In this document: positions 22,447-34,059 of the stretch, one piece after another
Layout of the letters: each line of letters opens with the position of its first letter
Numbering within the stretch: the first letter of the stretch is position 1
From: Sepiola atlantica
Lineage: Eukaryota; Mollusca; Cephalopoda; Sepiida; Sepiolidae
Direction of reading: 5' to 3'
DNA: 64,000 nt
Assembly (NCBI GenBank): GCA_963556195.1
Contig: OY744529.1
Location: 58,220,080 to 58,284,079 of the forward strand
Notes under the pieces: model-generated
Told to the model about the DNA's origin: nothing
Database searches by the model: none
What the model saw: only the letters and a program-made list of their open reading frames with translations
Program-made: the position numbers and the translations under genes

Positions 22447-23940
22447 ATGCCAATGCCAGATTTTTTATTACTGACAGCACAAGGAAGCTCATATACAAAT
22501 AATTTTTGTAATAATATAAAGTTTTAAGTTTGTTTTTGAAAATTTTAAATATTTTTTAAAAGTTGGTGTGGACAAGAAAGAATTAATTTATTGATTAAAA
22601 TATGAAACGTATGCTCTGAAAACTGGAGAAACATTTTTTAGTTATTTATTTCTAGAAAAAAGTGACAACATTTAAAAAAACATGCTATTTATTTTAGATT
22701 TTTATAGGGAAAGGTAATCTTTAAATATTGTTGATGGCTAAATAAATTAACTTACTTGAAACATTACAGTGACATTTTAAACAGTCTGAATTTATACATG
22801 TTTCTAAGAATTGGTTTTAAATAAAAAATATACTTGACTAATAAAGAAATTAACATTTTAAAGGGACTATTTTTTTACAAACAAATTTTTCAACTATAGA
22901 TCATCAATCTTGCAAGAGAAAAATATTTTTGAAGTATCATTACGTATACTATAATGATTGTTCTTATTTTTTCATCATACTACCATTAACAGTAAATACA
23001 AATGGAAATTGTTTATTCTTCTAAATTTTTATAAATGATTTTATATAAATTAAAAATAAATAATAATATTCCAAAAATATTGATTAAAAATAATTTTATT
23101 AATTTAAACGATGAAACAAGTTTCTGATTTTTCTTCTAAGTTTTGGGGAATTTCTTTTGCTTCCCCACCCCCTTCGTTGCATTTCACCTATAAAAACTAG
23201 GCAATGTTTTTTGGTGGCAAACAGTCTGAGGTTATGAATAAATTCTGAACCTTTCATCACAATATAAACTTGAGTTAAAGGTGAAGTTTGGGTTGTCAAA
23301 GGGGAAAGTATCACACCCGGTTAAATCTCTCTTCTTTTTTTTTTTTTTTTGAAAACCTAAAATTCAAAAAATCCTATGTGCAGGGTAAACATGAAAGCAG
23401 AATCACAACATCAAACAGCAGGTGACCTCTAATTTTTGGCTCACACGGCACCATCAAGTGCAATAAGGTTTTTGTTTGTTTGGTTTTAATCCCAAGAAGG
23501 GCTTTCCCTTTCCTTTAACACTTCAAATAACACCTCAAATAAAATAGGTTTTCGTTTTATTTGTTTCAAAAGTAAATTATAATAATAAAAATGGGCTACA
23601 TTGCTGAAAAATTTGATTTTAAAATCGAAAATGAAAGATTTAAAAATAAAATCATTTTATATTAAAACATGGCATTTTGTTAAGATAAAATTGTTTCAAC
23701 AAAATATATTTTAGAAAATGAAAAAATTATAACATTTATAACAATTGAGAGAATTCATACAATTATTAGAAAATTCAATTTACAAAATACTGTATAAAAA
23801 CAAACACAAAATTAAATTAACAATATATGTTGGATTGATGTTAAGACATCGTAAACTATATAAATTAAAGAAATTGGAAATAAATTTTTTTTTAATTCTA
23901 TGATAATGAATTAAAATAAAAATCAAGAAATATAGTTATA
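21990..23940. other. Intron sequence with (TA)n tract
   Basis: No gene is seen. The segment at about 22190-22370 recurs at 50155-50335 (see findings). It contains (TA)n at 22379-22444. Confidence 0.55.
22379..22444. repeat. (TA)n microsatellite
   Basis: About 33 TA units with one AC interruption. Confidence 0.97.
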
Positions 23941-23960
23941 ATAGTACTATATAATTATAT

Positions 23961-24064
23961 TATAAGCCATAACCATACTTGATAATTAATTATATTTATA
24001 TATTTTGTATTATTAATATAAAATATATAAATATAATTAATTATCAAGTATAGATATAGCTTAT
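23961..24064. repeat. Short palindromic element
   Basis: About 45-bp arms (ATAAGCCATAACCATACTTG ... and its inverse ... CAAGTATAGATATAGCTTAT) surround a loop of about 12 bp. A partial copy (TTATCAAGTATAGATATAGC) lies at 26569-26588. It looks like a small foldback or MITE-type repeat. Confidence 0.6.
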
Positions 24065-24069
24065 GATTT

Positions 24070-25810
24070 GCTTAAGACAAAAATGATGTGGAAAAAGCGT
24101 AAAAATATATTGATTCAAATTGATAACTATTTCAATGTATACTATATAAGTACATAAAATGTATTTATAGCTCTTTAGTATTCAATATATAGGAAATACA
24201 AAAAGATTATTTAAAAAGAAAATGTTGATATACATTTCTTCTAATTTACGGCTCAAAGACATGAAAAAATAAAACGAAATTCATCAACTGACCTCGGACA
24301 TTTTTGCATAAAATAATTAAGGTTCAAAGTTAGCATCATTCTTTCATTTAAAATTGAGAATTTCATCAAAGCGACATGTTGCAATATAAGGAATAGATGA
24401 GTTGTTTTTTTTAAGAAGGCCTGATCCGAATTTGTATGAGGATATTCCTATTAATAGAATGCTATTTCATTTTGATAAAGATAGATTTTAAAATTTGTAG
24501 TCTTTGTTGCAATTCTCTTTGCAAAGTACTTTAGTTTTAGAATCAAGAATCTGTCTTATCGACTGGAAGGTTATTTTTATTTTTGAATATTTCCTCAAAT
24601 CTAAAATGCTTCATCAGTATCTCAAATGACGTTAACTTTGAAGTTTGTTTTATTGATTCTTAAAATTGCCCAAGATGGTTGAAAGCTTGAATAGATTTGT
24701 ATAACTGTCATACCATTTTTTTTACAAAGTTTTGATTAAGAAACTATAAGGATTATACATCAAGTAAAACTTTTTTTTTCAAGTGAGCTGATAGAAAATG
24801 TCTTATTTTTGTGTACATGTTTAATGCACATATATATTTTTTTTTTCTTTAAGGTTAAGCACTTAGTTAAAAAAAGAACTTTGTTTAAAGTGAATGTGAT
24901 CAACCTCCTTAGTATAAAGATATTAAGTTATCACATTAAATATGTTTAAAAGCAAATTATATAGAGCCATGGCACAAAGAAGAAATAAAAATGACATAAA
25001 AGATTTCAATAAGTTTTGTTTCATTAAACAACAAACTATCATTTCAATCTTTTTGTTTTACTGTTTTTAACAATTGCATTATTCATGGACTAATTACATT
25101 ACAATTCTTATCAACCACATAACTTCTTTACAAGAAAAACTTGATGTCATAAATATCAAAATGATATCTACTATATATTTGAACTGATAATAAAAACTGG
25201 TTATAACTTAGAGATTTAACAGCAAGATTTTATGCAGCAGCAAATGTGCACTCAGGCGATGTAGATCAAGGGATAAACATTGAAGGGGGAAGACACATTT
25301 AAACAAGTGCATCCTACTTTAAGTAAAAGAAAGGAAACATCAAATACTTTTTTAAGTGCTGCATAAATAAATCTTTATAACATTTGAGTGCACTGGGCAA
25401 TCTCATACTTAAACTTTAAACCATCTAAAATTAACAAAGTTTTATGTTGATATGTATTTGTTATCCATTTGAATGCAATGTAATGCCATTATAAAGTGAA
25501 CACAAACATTTAACAGTTTAAATTTTTGATAAATCCATTTCCAATATGTTCAAGAGAAGAAATCAGCAATCGTAAAATACATCTTGTAGATGCTTCGAGA
25601 TAAGTCATCAGTAATGAACTGGTTTCAATGTAATCTTTGGGTTTTAATTAATCAAACCCGCTCCACCAGCAACGAAAGCATTTCTCAAAAGATAAATGTT
25701 TTCTCTTTGAATGTGATGTCATGCTATACACTACATAAACAATGCAAACTAAATGGTTTGACAGAAAATAGTTTCAGCAATTTCATTTCCTCTGCCAAAA
25801 TTACTTGTTT
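24070..25810. other. Intron sequence, no gene seen
   Basis: AT-rich, with nothing recognised. Confidence 0.55.
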
Positions 25811-25815
25811 TGTTT

Positions 25816-26555
25816 TTTAATACTAATGAGTAACCATATACCAAGACCAAAGGCCACTCGAGGATAAAGATTAATGAGATTCTAAGTTGGATGAAAACCA
25901 ATACTATGAGAGGATTGGAAACGATTGGTAGAATGGGCAGAATTTTATTACTTAAGAGGACGGCTTGACAAGTAGTTGTTAACATTTAACTTGAAAACGG
26001 CCATGTTGTAGTTAGTTGGAAAGCAGCCCCTCAGTATTGTTTTCCACAAATGTGAAGTTCTTGGAAAGAAACTCTGTTCATGGATGTTCCGTTTGGTTTT
26101 AGGTACACAAAGGAAGAAAGGAAACTTCTTGGCAGTGGTTGTAACTAGATGAGTGTTTGCTGTGAATGTTTTACAAGAGGAGAACCAGACACTGAGGCTC
26201 AGTTGAACACCTACCATGAAAATAATAGGTAGAGAGAGACTAGCAACGTCACTTCTATGAGAAAGAGATTGTAGGTTAGAGAAGAGATCACCCCCCAAGA
26301 TTGCAAATTCGATTGCATACTCTATCAAGTCAAAAAGAGGGCTATTAACTGCACCTCCCGAGATATGGCAGCAGTACTCCATCTTAGGATGAATCTGACT
26401 CTTATACAAGTAGAGGATGGCTTCACGAGTCAGGTACTTTCTGAAGCGGTCAAATAATACAACCATTTTTCCAGTGATCTTAGCAATGGATTTTATGTAA
26501 GTCTTCCATTTCAGATCTGAAGTGAAAGTCAGTTCTAGGAGCTTCATCGAGGAAA
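25816..26555 (-). mobile_element. Jockey/CR1-like LINE 3' fragment
   Basis: The minus-strand frame of about 200 codons contains LLELTFTSDLKWKTYIKSIA, KSQIHPKMEYCCHISGGA, LSHRSDVASL and a C-terminal NYNMAVFKLNVNNYLSSRPL. This is the region after the polymerase catalytic core in jockey/CR1-type non-LTR retrotransposons. The catalytic motifs are missing through 5' truncation. The 3' UTR contains GGCCACTCGAG... in plus orientation near 25850, shared with copies at 28452 and 41085. It is in the same sense as the LRP1-like gene. Confidence 0.85.
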
Positions 26556-26819
26556 GAGAACCATTTAATTATCAAGTATAGATATAGCAAATTACGAAAT
26601 TATTGTTTTTTTTTTCAGAAGTTTTAATTCAGATAAATATATTTATCATTGTAAAATTTTGACTGGAGGAGAAAAAGTAATTCTTATGTGGTTGACCATA
26701 ATTGTATAAAAGTAATAAATCAAAAAGTTATGTACTATTAAAGCATTCAAATATTATATGATTTGAAAACTTATTAACTTCACCATATATAAGATATAAG
26801 GATTTATAGTGATATACAT

Positions 26820-26848
26820 ACACATACACACACACACACACACATATA
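26820..26848. repeat. (CA)n microsatellite
   Basis: A short CA run followed by TATATA. Confidence 0.9.
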
Positions 26849-27059
26849 TAGGCAGCAAATCGTTATTTATGCAGGTTTGGTGATATTTTTGGTGATATTC
26901 TCGATGCGTCGAGCAAGCTCTCTGGTCTCCAGTGGTAGCCGGTATAATTCAAGTAGTCAGGAATATAGATTATTTAGGTAGGCCCCTATCATAATTTCAT
27001 ACCAGAAAAAAATTACTTCTGCAATTAATCTTAATGTTGTAATGGTTTTTGTCCACAAA

Positions 27060-27505
27060 ATAAAAGATTAATGAAAAAATAAAAAGTTGTTTTTTGGTTT
27101 AATATTTTTTTTTAGTTATTATCTAACATATAAAGTTATCCTGTGCGATTAAAAACATAGGAACTAAATAACATTCAAGCTGATATATCAAACTGATTCT
27201 GACTAGCAAATTTTTATTTGTTATTGTTGTACCACATTATTAAAATACTTTGCTACAGTTTATTCAAAACATTATGTAGTCCCACCATCACCACTGATAA
27301 TATGGAAACATCTTTCAATTATGACCGAAAAATTAAAACCAACCAGGGGAATAACTCATATTTTAAACTGAAGAACATAAAAATTGTCTCCCTTACAAGT
27401 AAAATTGTAATTCTTTCTCTGTATAAGTTTGAAAAATGTGCAAACAAATAAAAATTAAAAACTAAAATGACTGCATCCCTGGCAACACCAGATACGTACA
27501 GCTAG
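27060..27505 (+). mobile_element. Helitron-like non-autonomous element, copy A
   Basis: It ends CCTGGCAACACCAG-ATACGTACAGCTAG followed by T, with hairpin CTGG/CCAG. The body (CATATAAAGTTATCCTGT near 27130, GTTGTACCACATTATT near 27228) aligns with the copy ending at 31643. It has no coding capacity. Confidence 0.6.
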
Positions 27506-27514
27506 TTGTTATAT

Positions 27515-28445
27515 AAAGTCATTTTAAAATTTAATTAATTACAAATGACCAGCAAAAGTCACAACATAGACATGAATATTCAGAAGAAAATGTCAACTTG
27601 AAATTAGATATTCCACTTTGTTATGAAGTGATAATGATAACATATCCGGTGATCAGTTATTTTAGAGTCTGATTTAAAAATAAAAATAAAGTAAATAAGT
27701 GTATTAAAGAAAGATTAGAACAAATTAGTAGAGTTCAAACTTAATTAATCTAATGTACTATGAAAAAATACTCCAAAACCTGTTTTGGGAGTGAGTATTA
27801 TATCTCTCACAGACAACTGTAGAAAATATTCTCAAAACAAAAATTCAATGATTATTTTTCAAGATGCCAGATCCTCTCACTTAATAGACTGATCATCATC
27901 TTTCCAGTTGGGTCTGTGCTGAACTCAGTAAACATGAGAATGATAACAATCATAATAGTTCTCTAAACATGACCTTCCTCTATGGCTATAGCTAAGGCTA
28001 ATCATTGTTACCAAGACAGATTTAAAAAAAACAACTTATGGGTAAGTCATGCTTCAATTAACAATTAAACTGGAAATAAGAAAGAAGCTATTTTCATAAA
28101 GGACCCCTCCTTGGGGGGAAGATAGTTTCTTCAGTCAATCAATTTATTCCTAAGTGTATATTCTCTTTAAATGCTGATAGATAAAAAATAGTTAATAAAA
28201 GAAGGCGATTGAAAGAAACTGTAAATTGACTAAGCAAAATTCCAGATTTTGAAGCAGTTATGCATGGAGCAATTCGCACTAACAGGATTCTTGGTAAATG
28301 CTGACAAACATTTGAATTCAGAATCGATTTTGGGAATCAAAAAAGACAGCGCTGATGCACATAAGATGGAATGCGGCTGATGTACACGGGGTGTGTTGCT
28401 TGATTCACTCACTTGTGTTAGACATATCCATATGAAGTTGTTTTT
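27515..28445. other. Intron sequence, no gene seen
   Basis: AT-rich, with nothing recognised. Confidence 0.5.
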
Positions 28446-28451
28446 TTTAAC

Positions 28452-29090
28452 TCCTATGTCGCCGCTTATTAAGGCCAAAAGGCCACTCGAGGATACGGGT
28501 TAATGAAATTGTTTGTTATTGATGAACACCTTGGGAGGATTGGAAACGATGGGTGAAAATGATTATTTAAGTGGACGGCTAGACAGGAATTCATTAACAT
28601 TGGGCTTGAAGCTGAACATGTTGTAGTCAGTTGGGAACCAACCCTGTGGTATTGTATTCCAGATTGGATGTTCTTGGGAAGAAACATTTTCATGAAAATT
28701 CCATTTAGTTTTGGATACACAAAGGAAGAAAGGAAAATTTTTTACACTGGTTGTCGCTAGACAAGTTTTTACTACAAATGGATTGGAGCTCAATCGAGCT
28801 CCTACCATGAAAATAGACGAGAGAAAGACTAGCAATGTCTCTTCTATGAGAAAAGATCTGTAAGGAAGAGAAGAGGTCATCTCCCACTAGACTTCGAAAT
28901 CGATTTTGTACTCTATCAAAGCCAGAAAGAGTACTCTGAGCAGCACCTCCCCAGATGTGACAACAGTACTCCATCTTAGGACGTATCTGACTCTTCTACA
29001 AGTAAAGGATTGTGTCAGGAGTGAATTACTTTCTAGAGTGGTAGAATGATCCAATCATTTTTTCAGCAATCTTATCAAGGCTTCCTCAAA
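28452..29090 (-). mobile_element. Jockey/CR1-like LINE 3' fragment, same family
   Basis: Minus-strand frames read KMIGSFYHSRK, MEYCCHIWGGAAQSTLSGFD, SHRRDIASLSL, then a frame change, then LCVSKTKWNFHEN and FKPNVNEFLSSRPLK. There are stops and at least one frameshift. The 3' UTR (GGCCACTCGAGGATACGGG) is shared with the 25816 and 41085 copies. Confidence 0.82.
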
Positions 29091-29106
29091 GATAGAGCTA
29101 TTCATG

Positions 29107-29107
<1 letters not shown>

Positions 29108-29176
<69 letters not shown>
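29108..29176. repeat. (TA)n microsatellite, left of the palindrome
   Basis: About 34 TA units. Confidence 0.98.
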
Positions 29177-29180
<4 letters not shown>

Positions 29181-29272
29181 CAATACAACAAAAGATATAA
29201 GATGCAACTAATATCTTTAATTAGTGAACACGCGGATAAAAATAAAGCTCAATATACTGGATAGAGCATTAA

Positions 29273-30002
29273 TAGCACTAGATAAAGTGAAAGAATAAAA
29301 TGAGGTACGAATCAAATTTTATTACAATTCAATGTTCAGGCAAAGTTCTTTAAAGTCCTTAACTCATGAGTTTTCAAAGAAAATCTTCTCCTCAGAGGAC
29401 CATTACCGCAATGACATTACTGCAGGTAATAAAAATTAAACTTTGAAAATATATAAAAATATATATATATATATATAGAAAACTACATAAAGGTATATAA
29501 AACATCAAATATATTGGTCCAAAACATACTATTTAGTAAAACTATATAATTCATCCAAGTCAACAAGTCTAAAAAATAGCTCAAGGCAAGACATCTACTG
29601 TATCGATAGCAAACGAACTTCCTGCCTGGATAACTTTTTTTCGCTTTTCGACCACCATTCACCACTTGGATTATTCTTTAATCAACGTCTTGGATGTCTT
29701 GCCTTGAGCTATTTTTTAGACTTGTTGACTTGACTGAATTGTATAGTTTTACTAAATAGTATGTTTTGGGCCGATACATTTGATGTTTTATATACCTTTA
29801 TGTATTTTTCTATATATATTTTTTTTATATATTTTCAAAGTTTAATTTTTATTACCTGCAGTAATGTCATTGTGGTAATGGTCCTCTGAGGAGATTTTCT
29901 TTGAAAACTTATGAGTTAAGGACTTTAAAGAACTTTGCCTGAACATTGAATTGTAATAAAATTTGATTTGTACCTCATTTTATTCTTTCACTTTATCTAT
30001 TG

Positions 30003-30005
<3 letters not shown>
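29273..30005. repeat. Large palindrome, arms about 320 bp
   Basis: The left arm (29273-29596) and right arm (29692-30005) are reverse complements with few differences, apart from a length-variable TA tract. The loop is about 95 bp. For example, TAGCTCAAGGCAAGACAT near 29577 pairs with ATGTCTTGCCTTGAGCTA near 29694, and GATAAAGTGAAAGAATAAAA near the start pairs with the end. (TA)n tracts flank both sides. The frame at 29483-29665 is an artefact of the arm. It lies in the large LRP1-like intron. Confidence 0.93.

Positions 30006-30044
<39 letters not shown>
30004..30044. repeat. (TA)n microsatellite, right of the palindrome
   Basis: About 20 TA units. Confidence 0.97.
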
Positions 30045-30047
<3 letters not shown>

Positions 30048-30200
30048 TGTGTGAGGCTAAACTCCAAAAGTAATTAACTGATCTTTATAAACTTTGGAAG
30101 ACAGCTGCTAGGCGTAAGGATGGGCAATGTAGGGTATATTTATGCGAAGAAGCAAGTTCAATCCATTATACAAATGAGTTATTTGCTGGAAATAAGCTAT
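30045..30200 (+). mobile_element. Partial Helitron-like element
   Basis: GGCTAAACTCCAAAAGTAAT and GACAGCTGCTAGGCGTAAGG match, in inverse orientation, the right part of the element at 18518-19150. No 3' end of that type follows nearby. Confidence 0.45.
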
Positions 30201-30599
30201 ATTAAAATATTCTTAAATCATTTTTATTTAATTAAATAATCAACAAGCATTTATATGTTTATAAAACTATTATTTTAAGAATAAACTTATAACCATTCTT
30301 CACACTTGCAGAGAAAGATTATTAGTTGATCAATTAAAAATAAGAAAAGCTATAAGGGCAATAAAATATGAAAAATATAAATTACTTTTATATTGATTAC
30401 ATAATAATATTAAAAATCGCTCTAAAGGCTTACCCCCCTCTAACTAATTCTGTTCCTGTTGACTCCCAAAAACAATGAATATTAAAAAAGAAAATGTGGT
30501 TATATTTTGTCCTGGGCAATGGTGAAAAAGAAAATATCCACTTTGTGGGTGTGTCTTGGGTTAATTTGTTACTTTTAGCTGGACACACAGACAACCTTT

Positions 30600-31643
30600 C
30601 CTTATATAATAAAAAATGACAGACTTTAAGAATGGTCGTAGTTGCAGTTCTGACAAACCTTCTTTATCTCTTGATCACAATAAAAAATAAACATTTGGTT
30701 GGAATGCATCCAATAAATGATATGTTATTTTGAAATGAGAAGACATGTCCTCAAAGGTTAATTAGATTATTTCATATTTCTCCAAAAGTGTGAACTTCAA
30801 TAAGGAATCTGATTATTAAACATAATGAAAATAACAGTAATTTATATAAATAGTACAAAAGTAGGAAGTCATTAATCCGTGAAAACGAAAATGCTAATTC
30901 CTCAACTACATTAGATTGAAAATTACTCTAATCAAGTTCAACTAATAATTGCCACTTTTCCAAATCATAAGATCATTAAATAGCCTTTTGTATTTCTCAA
31001 TACGTCACGAGAAAATATACAGGCTATAAACACTTTCTCTCTATCTCTCTCTCCCTCATAAATAACACTAATCTAAAAATTACCAAATAAATGGACAAAT
31101 AAATCACTTTTTCAGATTGCTAACAGAGGTAGAAAGCAGTGTTCTCAAAAATATTGATATTTCAATATTTTCTGATATTACGTAATTTCAAACAATACAA
31201 TATTCGTTTTTTTACCTGTGGATCTTTCTTTCCAAGAATTGAAATAAAGATGTGCATGGCAATCACTGGATAACTAACATATAAAGTTATCCTGTCGGAT
31301 TTTCTTAATCAGACTCAAATAGCATTTAAGTTGACAAATCAAACTTTGATTTTGACAAGACAATTTTAATGTGTTACTGTTGTACCATGTAATTGGTAAT
31401 ATAATAATGTGCTTCGTTACAATTCATTTCAATAATTACTTAGTTTGACAAGACAACTGCTAATATGACAAATTGTTAAATAATCACCTAAAAATAAAAA
31501 TCAACAAGGGGATGATTCATTTTAAATTAAAGGATATAAATAGAAGTTGTCTACCATAAATTAAAAAATGTGCAACCAAATAAAAATTAAGAACTAAAAT
31601 GACTTCACTGCATCCCAGACAATTCTGAGTACGGTACGGCTAG
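30600..31643 (+). mobile_element. Helitron-like non-autonomous element, copy B
   Basis: A plausible 5' end is TCCTTATATAATAAAAAATG. The body from 31270 (CATATAAAGTTATCCTGT) aligns with copy A at 27130. It ends ACGGTACGGCTAG followed by T. No open frame is present. The 3' hairpin is weak in this copy. Confidence 0.5.
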
Positions 31644-31813
31644 TTTCTTATAAGAACGTTTTATTTATCTTTTACTTATACAGTAGTAGATTTCTTATTT
31701 TTTGGTTTCAATCCTTTATTTATTGTATATATTTTGTGTTTCTAATAGAAATAAGAGAAGAAAAGAAATTACTAAACGTGTATGGTTTTTGTACAGCTAT
31801 TTTACTTATTCCT

Positions 31814-31945
31814 AATAATAATAATAATAATAATAATAATGATGACGATAATGACGACAACGATAATAATAATGCTAATAATAATAATGCTAATAATAAT
31901 AATAACAATAATAATAATAATACTAGTAATAATAATAATAAAAAT
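31814..31945. repeat. (AAT)n microsatellite, interrupted
   Basis: More than 35 AAT-type units with GAT, AAC and GCT interruptions. Asn- and Leu-rich frames read through it are artefacts. Confidence 0.96.
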
Positions 31946-32044
31946 AAAAATAAAAACATTAAGTAGAATATTACAGTTCTGTTATTTTAATGTGGCATTG
32001 AAAGTAATATCAAATACTTTTTGCACATGTGTGTATGTGTTTTT

Positions 32045-32300
32045 TTTTGGGGGGGGGGTTGAATTTACTCCCCATACTACTAAGAGGGGGAATGTGATAG
32101 TCAATACTCTACAAATTAAACTATTCCACCACAATAGGGAAGTGGATTCGTCTGTTCGTTTTGCAGAACATCAACCATTTTGGGCGTATTTAATGCCAAA
32201 GCACAATAGTTATCACAGTTAAAATTGTGGTAGTGTATCATATCGTAGTTAAAATCATATCGTAGTTAAAATCATATCGTAGTTAAAATCGTGATACTGT
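32045..32300. repeat. Unclassified repeat with G run and 17-bp tandem units
   Basis: A G run (32048-32058) precedes a mixed-composition segment ending in three units of ATCATATCGTAGTTAAA at about 32238-32291. No coding support. Confidence 0.4.
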
Positions 32301-32304
32301 GACA

Positions 32305-33115
32305 AAGCTAGACAGCCATGAAAATAAGAATAATAACATCGAAATTATTCTTAATATGTGAGAGTTAAAATATAAATGCATTATAGTAGTTACAAAATGA
32401 GTATATTCTTATTTGAAGATGAAATATTATGACTTTATAAATACATCACTTTAAGAACAGCAAACAGTGAAAAATCAAAAACATATAAAACAATAATAAA
32501 ACATGTACAATTGAACAAACAAAACAAACAATCCTTCTGTTTTCGCTATTAATATTCTTACTAATAACATATTCTATTGAACAGACTGAAGTATTAATAT
32601 AGCAGAAAGCTTCTAATTTGAGAAATGACATCTCTGATTCCTCGAGCTAAATTCCAAACCAGAAAGGATGCATAATGCATGCATGAGGCACCAACTTGGA
32701 GGAAGAATTGATAATACAATTATCCAAAGAAAGAATTGTGGAAAAATCAGATGAACGGTTTCATTATCAATTCATTGTTGAAAGAATTAGAAAATTCTTA
32801 ATTATCTTTTTTCTCAAATGTTAAATTAAAAAAAAGTATTATTTTCTACATTTGGAATGATAATTCTTTTATAATAAAGAAATTAAATTTCCTTTGTCTT
32901 TTTAAAAAATAATGGAATATATCCGGAGTGCAGAGTAACGGTGCAATTTCTCACTGTCCAATGATCAAAGAAATAATTATTATATAGTAATATCCTCAAC
33001 ATGCATGAGTCGGTTTTAATCAATAATAATTAAAAAAATAAATTATTTAAAAGCCAACAAAGCAGTCTATTGGCAAGAAGCAAAATAATCAGCCATGAAT
33101 TGGAACTTTAACCTG
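32305..33115. other. Intron sequence, no gene seen
   Basis: AT-rich, with nothing recognised. Confidence 0.5.
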
Positions 33116-33122
33116 AAAGAAT

Positions 33123-33300
33123 TAGTATTATTTGGATTATTCGGACTACTGTTCTCATCTTGAATGTTATTCTCACCTCCTTATTTAAAAAATTCCAAAA
33201 CATAATATTAAATCAGTAATGATGAGAATAACATCCAAGATGAGAATAGTAGTCCGAATAATTCAAATGATAATTCAAATAAAAAATGCCGAAACATAAT
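33123..33300. mobile_element. Foldback repeat copy 3, short
   Basis: TTGGATTATTCGGACTACTG and TCTCATCTTGAATGTTATTC on the left pair with the inverse at 33229-33275 (GAATAACATCCAAGATGAGA, TAGTCCGAATAATTC). The family core with GTTTCGGCCGATG-type sequence is gone and the loop is AT-rich. Confidence 0.65.
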
Positions 33301-33756
33301 ACCAAGAGATTAAGCAGTAGTCTTCTTTCTGACAATTAGTGTTTAAATAATTGAACTAATAAAAACAGTACTGAGAAGTATGAAAGATGTCAGGCAACAA
33401 TATGTAATGGAAATGTAGCAATGAATAATAAAACAGAACTGAAGAAGACAGGAGAAGAGTTCTTAATGACATGACGAGAGAAATTCATGAAAATTATGTT
33501 GATTATATGAAAGAAATTAACCACTTCAAAGTAAATTACTTTTAAACATGAGAACAATGACAAAAATTTAAACGAGAAAGTAAAAAAAAAATTTTAAATG
33601 TACTTTTCCTTCCAAATGTGAAAGGCAAAATAAGAGACTTAACCAAAAAGTCGTTTTTCTTTTAATTTTAGGAGAATTTTAGGAGAATTTTAAAAAGATG
33701 TTACTTTTTAAATGATAGAATATCTTTAAAATATATATATTTGTTACTTATGTTTA

Positions 33757-34045
33757 CCCCCAAACAAGGTACATTGCCACTAAAGTGTAAGGAGGTAGTG
33801 TGATAGGAGCTAGACCTATGGGGGGGGGGGGGTCAACCTGTGTGTTGAGTTGAGCAGCAAGATGTTTGTTCACATTACATTTAAATTTCAGCATGTTGGT
33901 ATGTCAGGAAAACAGGGAGGTAATTCCAAAGGCAAGTGGTCCGAGGAAAATAGTTATTAGAGTAGGAAATCTTCCAACATCCAGGGACCACTACAGGGAA
34001 GGGGTGGAGTTTTGCTGCTCGTCAGGTGGATCGGGGCTGAACAGA
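33757..34045 (-). mobile_element. Jockey/CR1-like LINE 3' end
   Basis: On the minus strand the frame reads MLKFKCNVNKHLAAQLN, matching the C terminus of the copy at 53785 (KFQTNVNRHLAAQ). It is followed by the family 3' UTR ending ACCTTGTTTGGGG. A G run (33820-33832 on plus) lies in the UTR. Confidence 0.75.
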
Positions 34046-34059
34046 TTCATTTATAAAAA

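Noticed and set aside
29483..29665. A 60-codon minus-strand frame
   Set aside because: It lies in one arm of the large palindrome and has no family features.
31736..32222. Asn-rich and Ile-rich frames
   Set aside because: They are translations of the (AAT)n tract.
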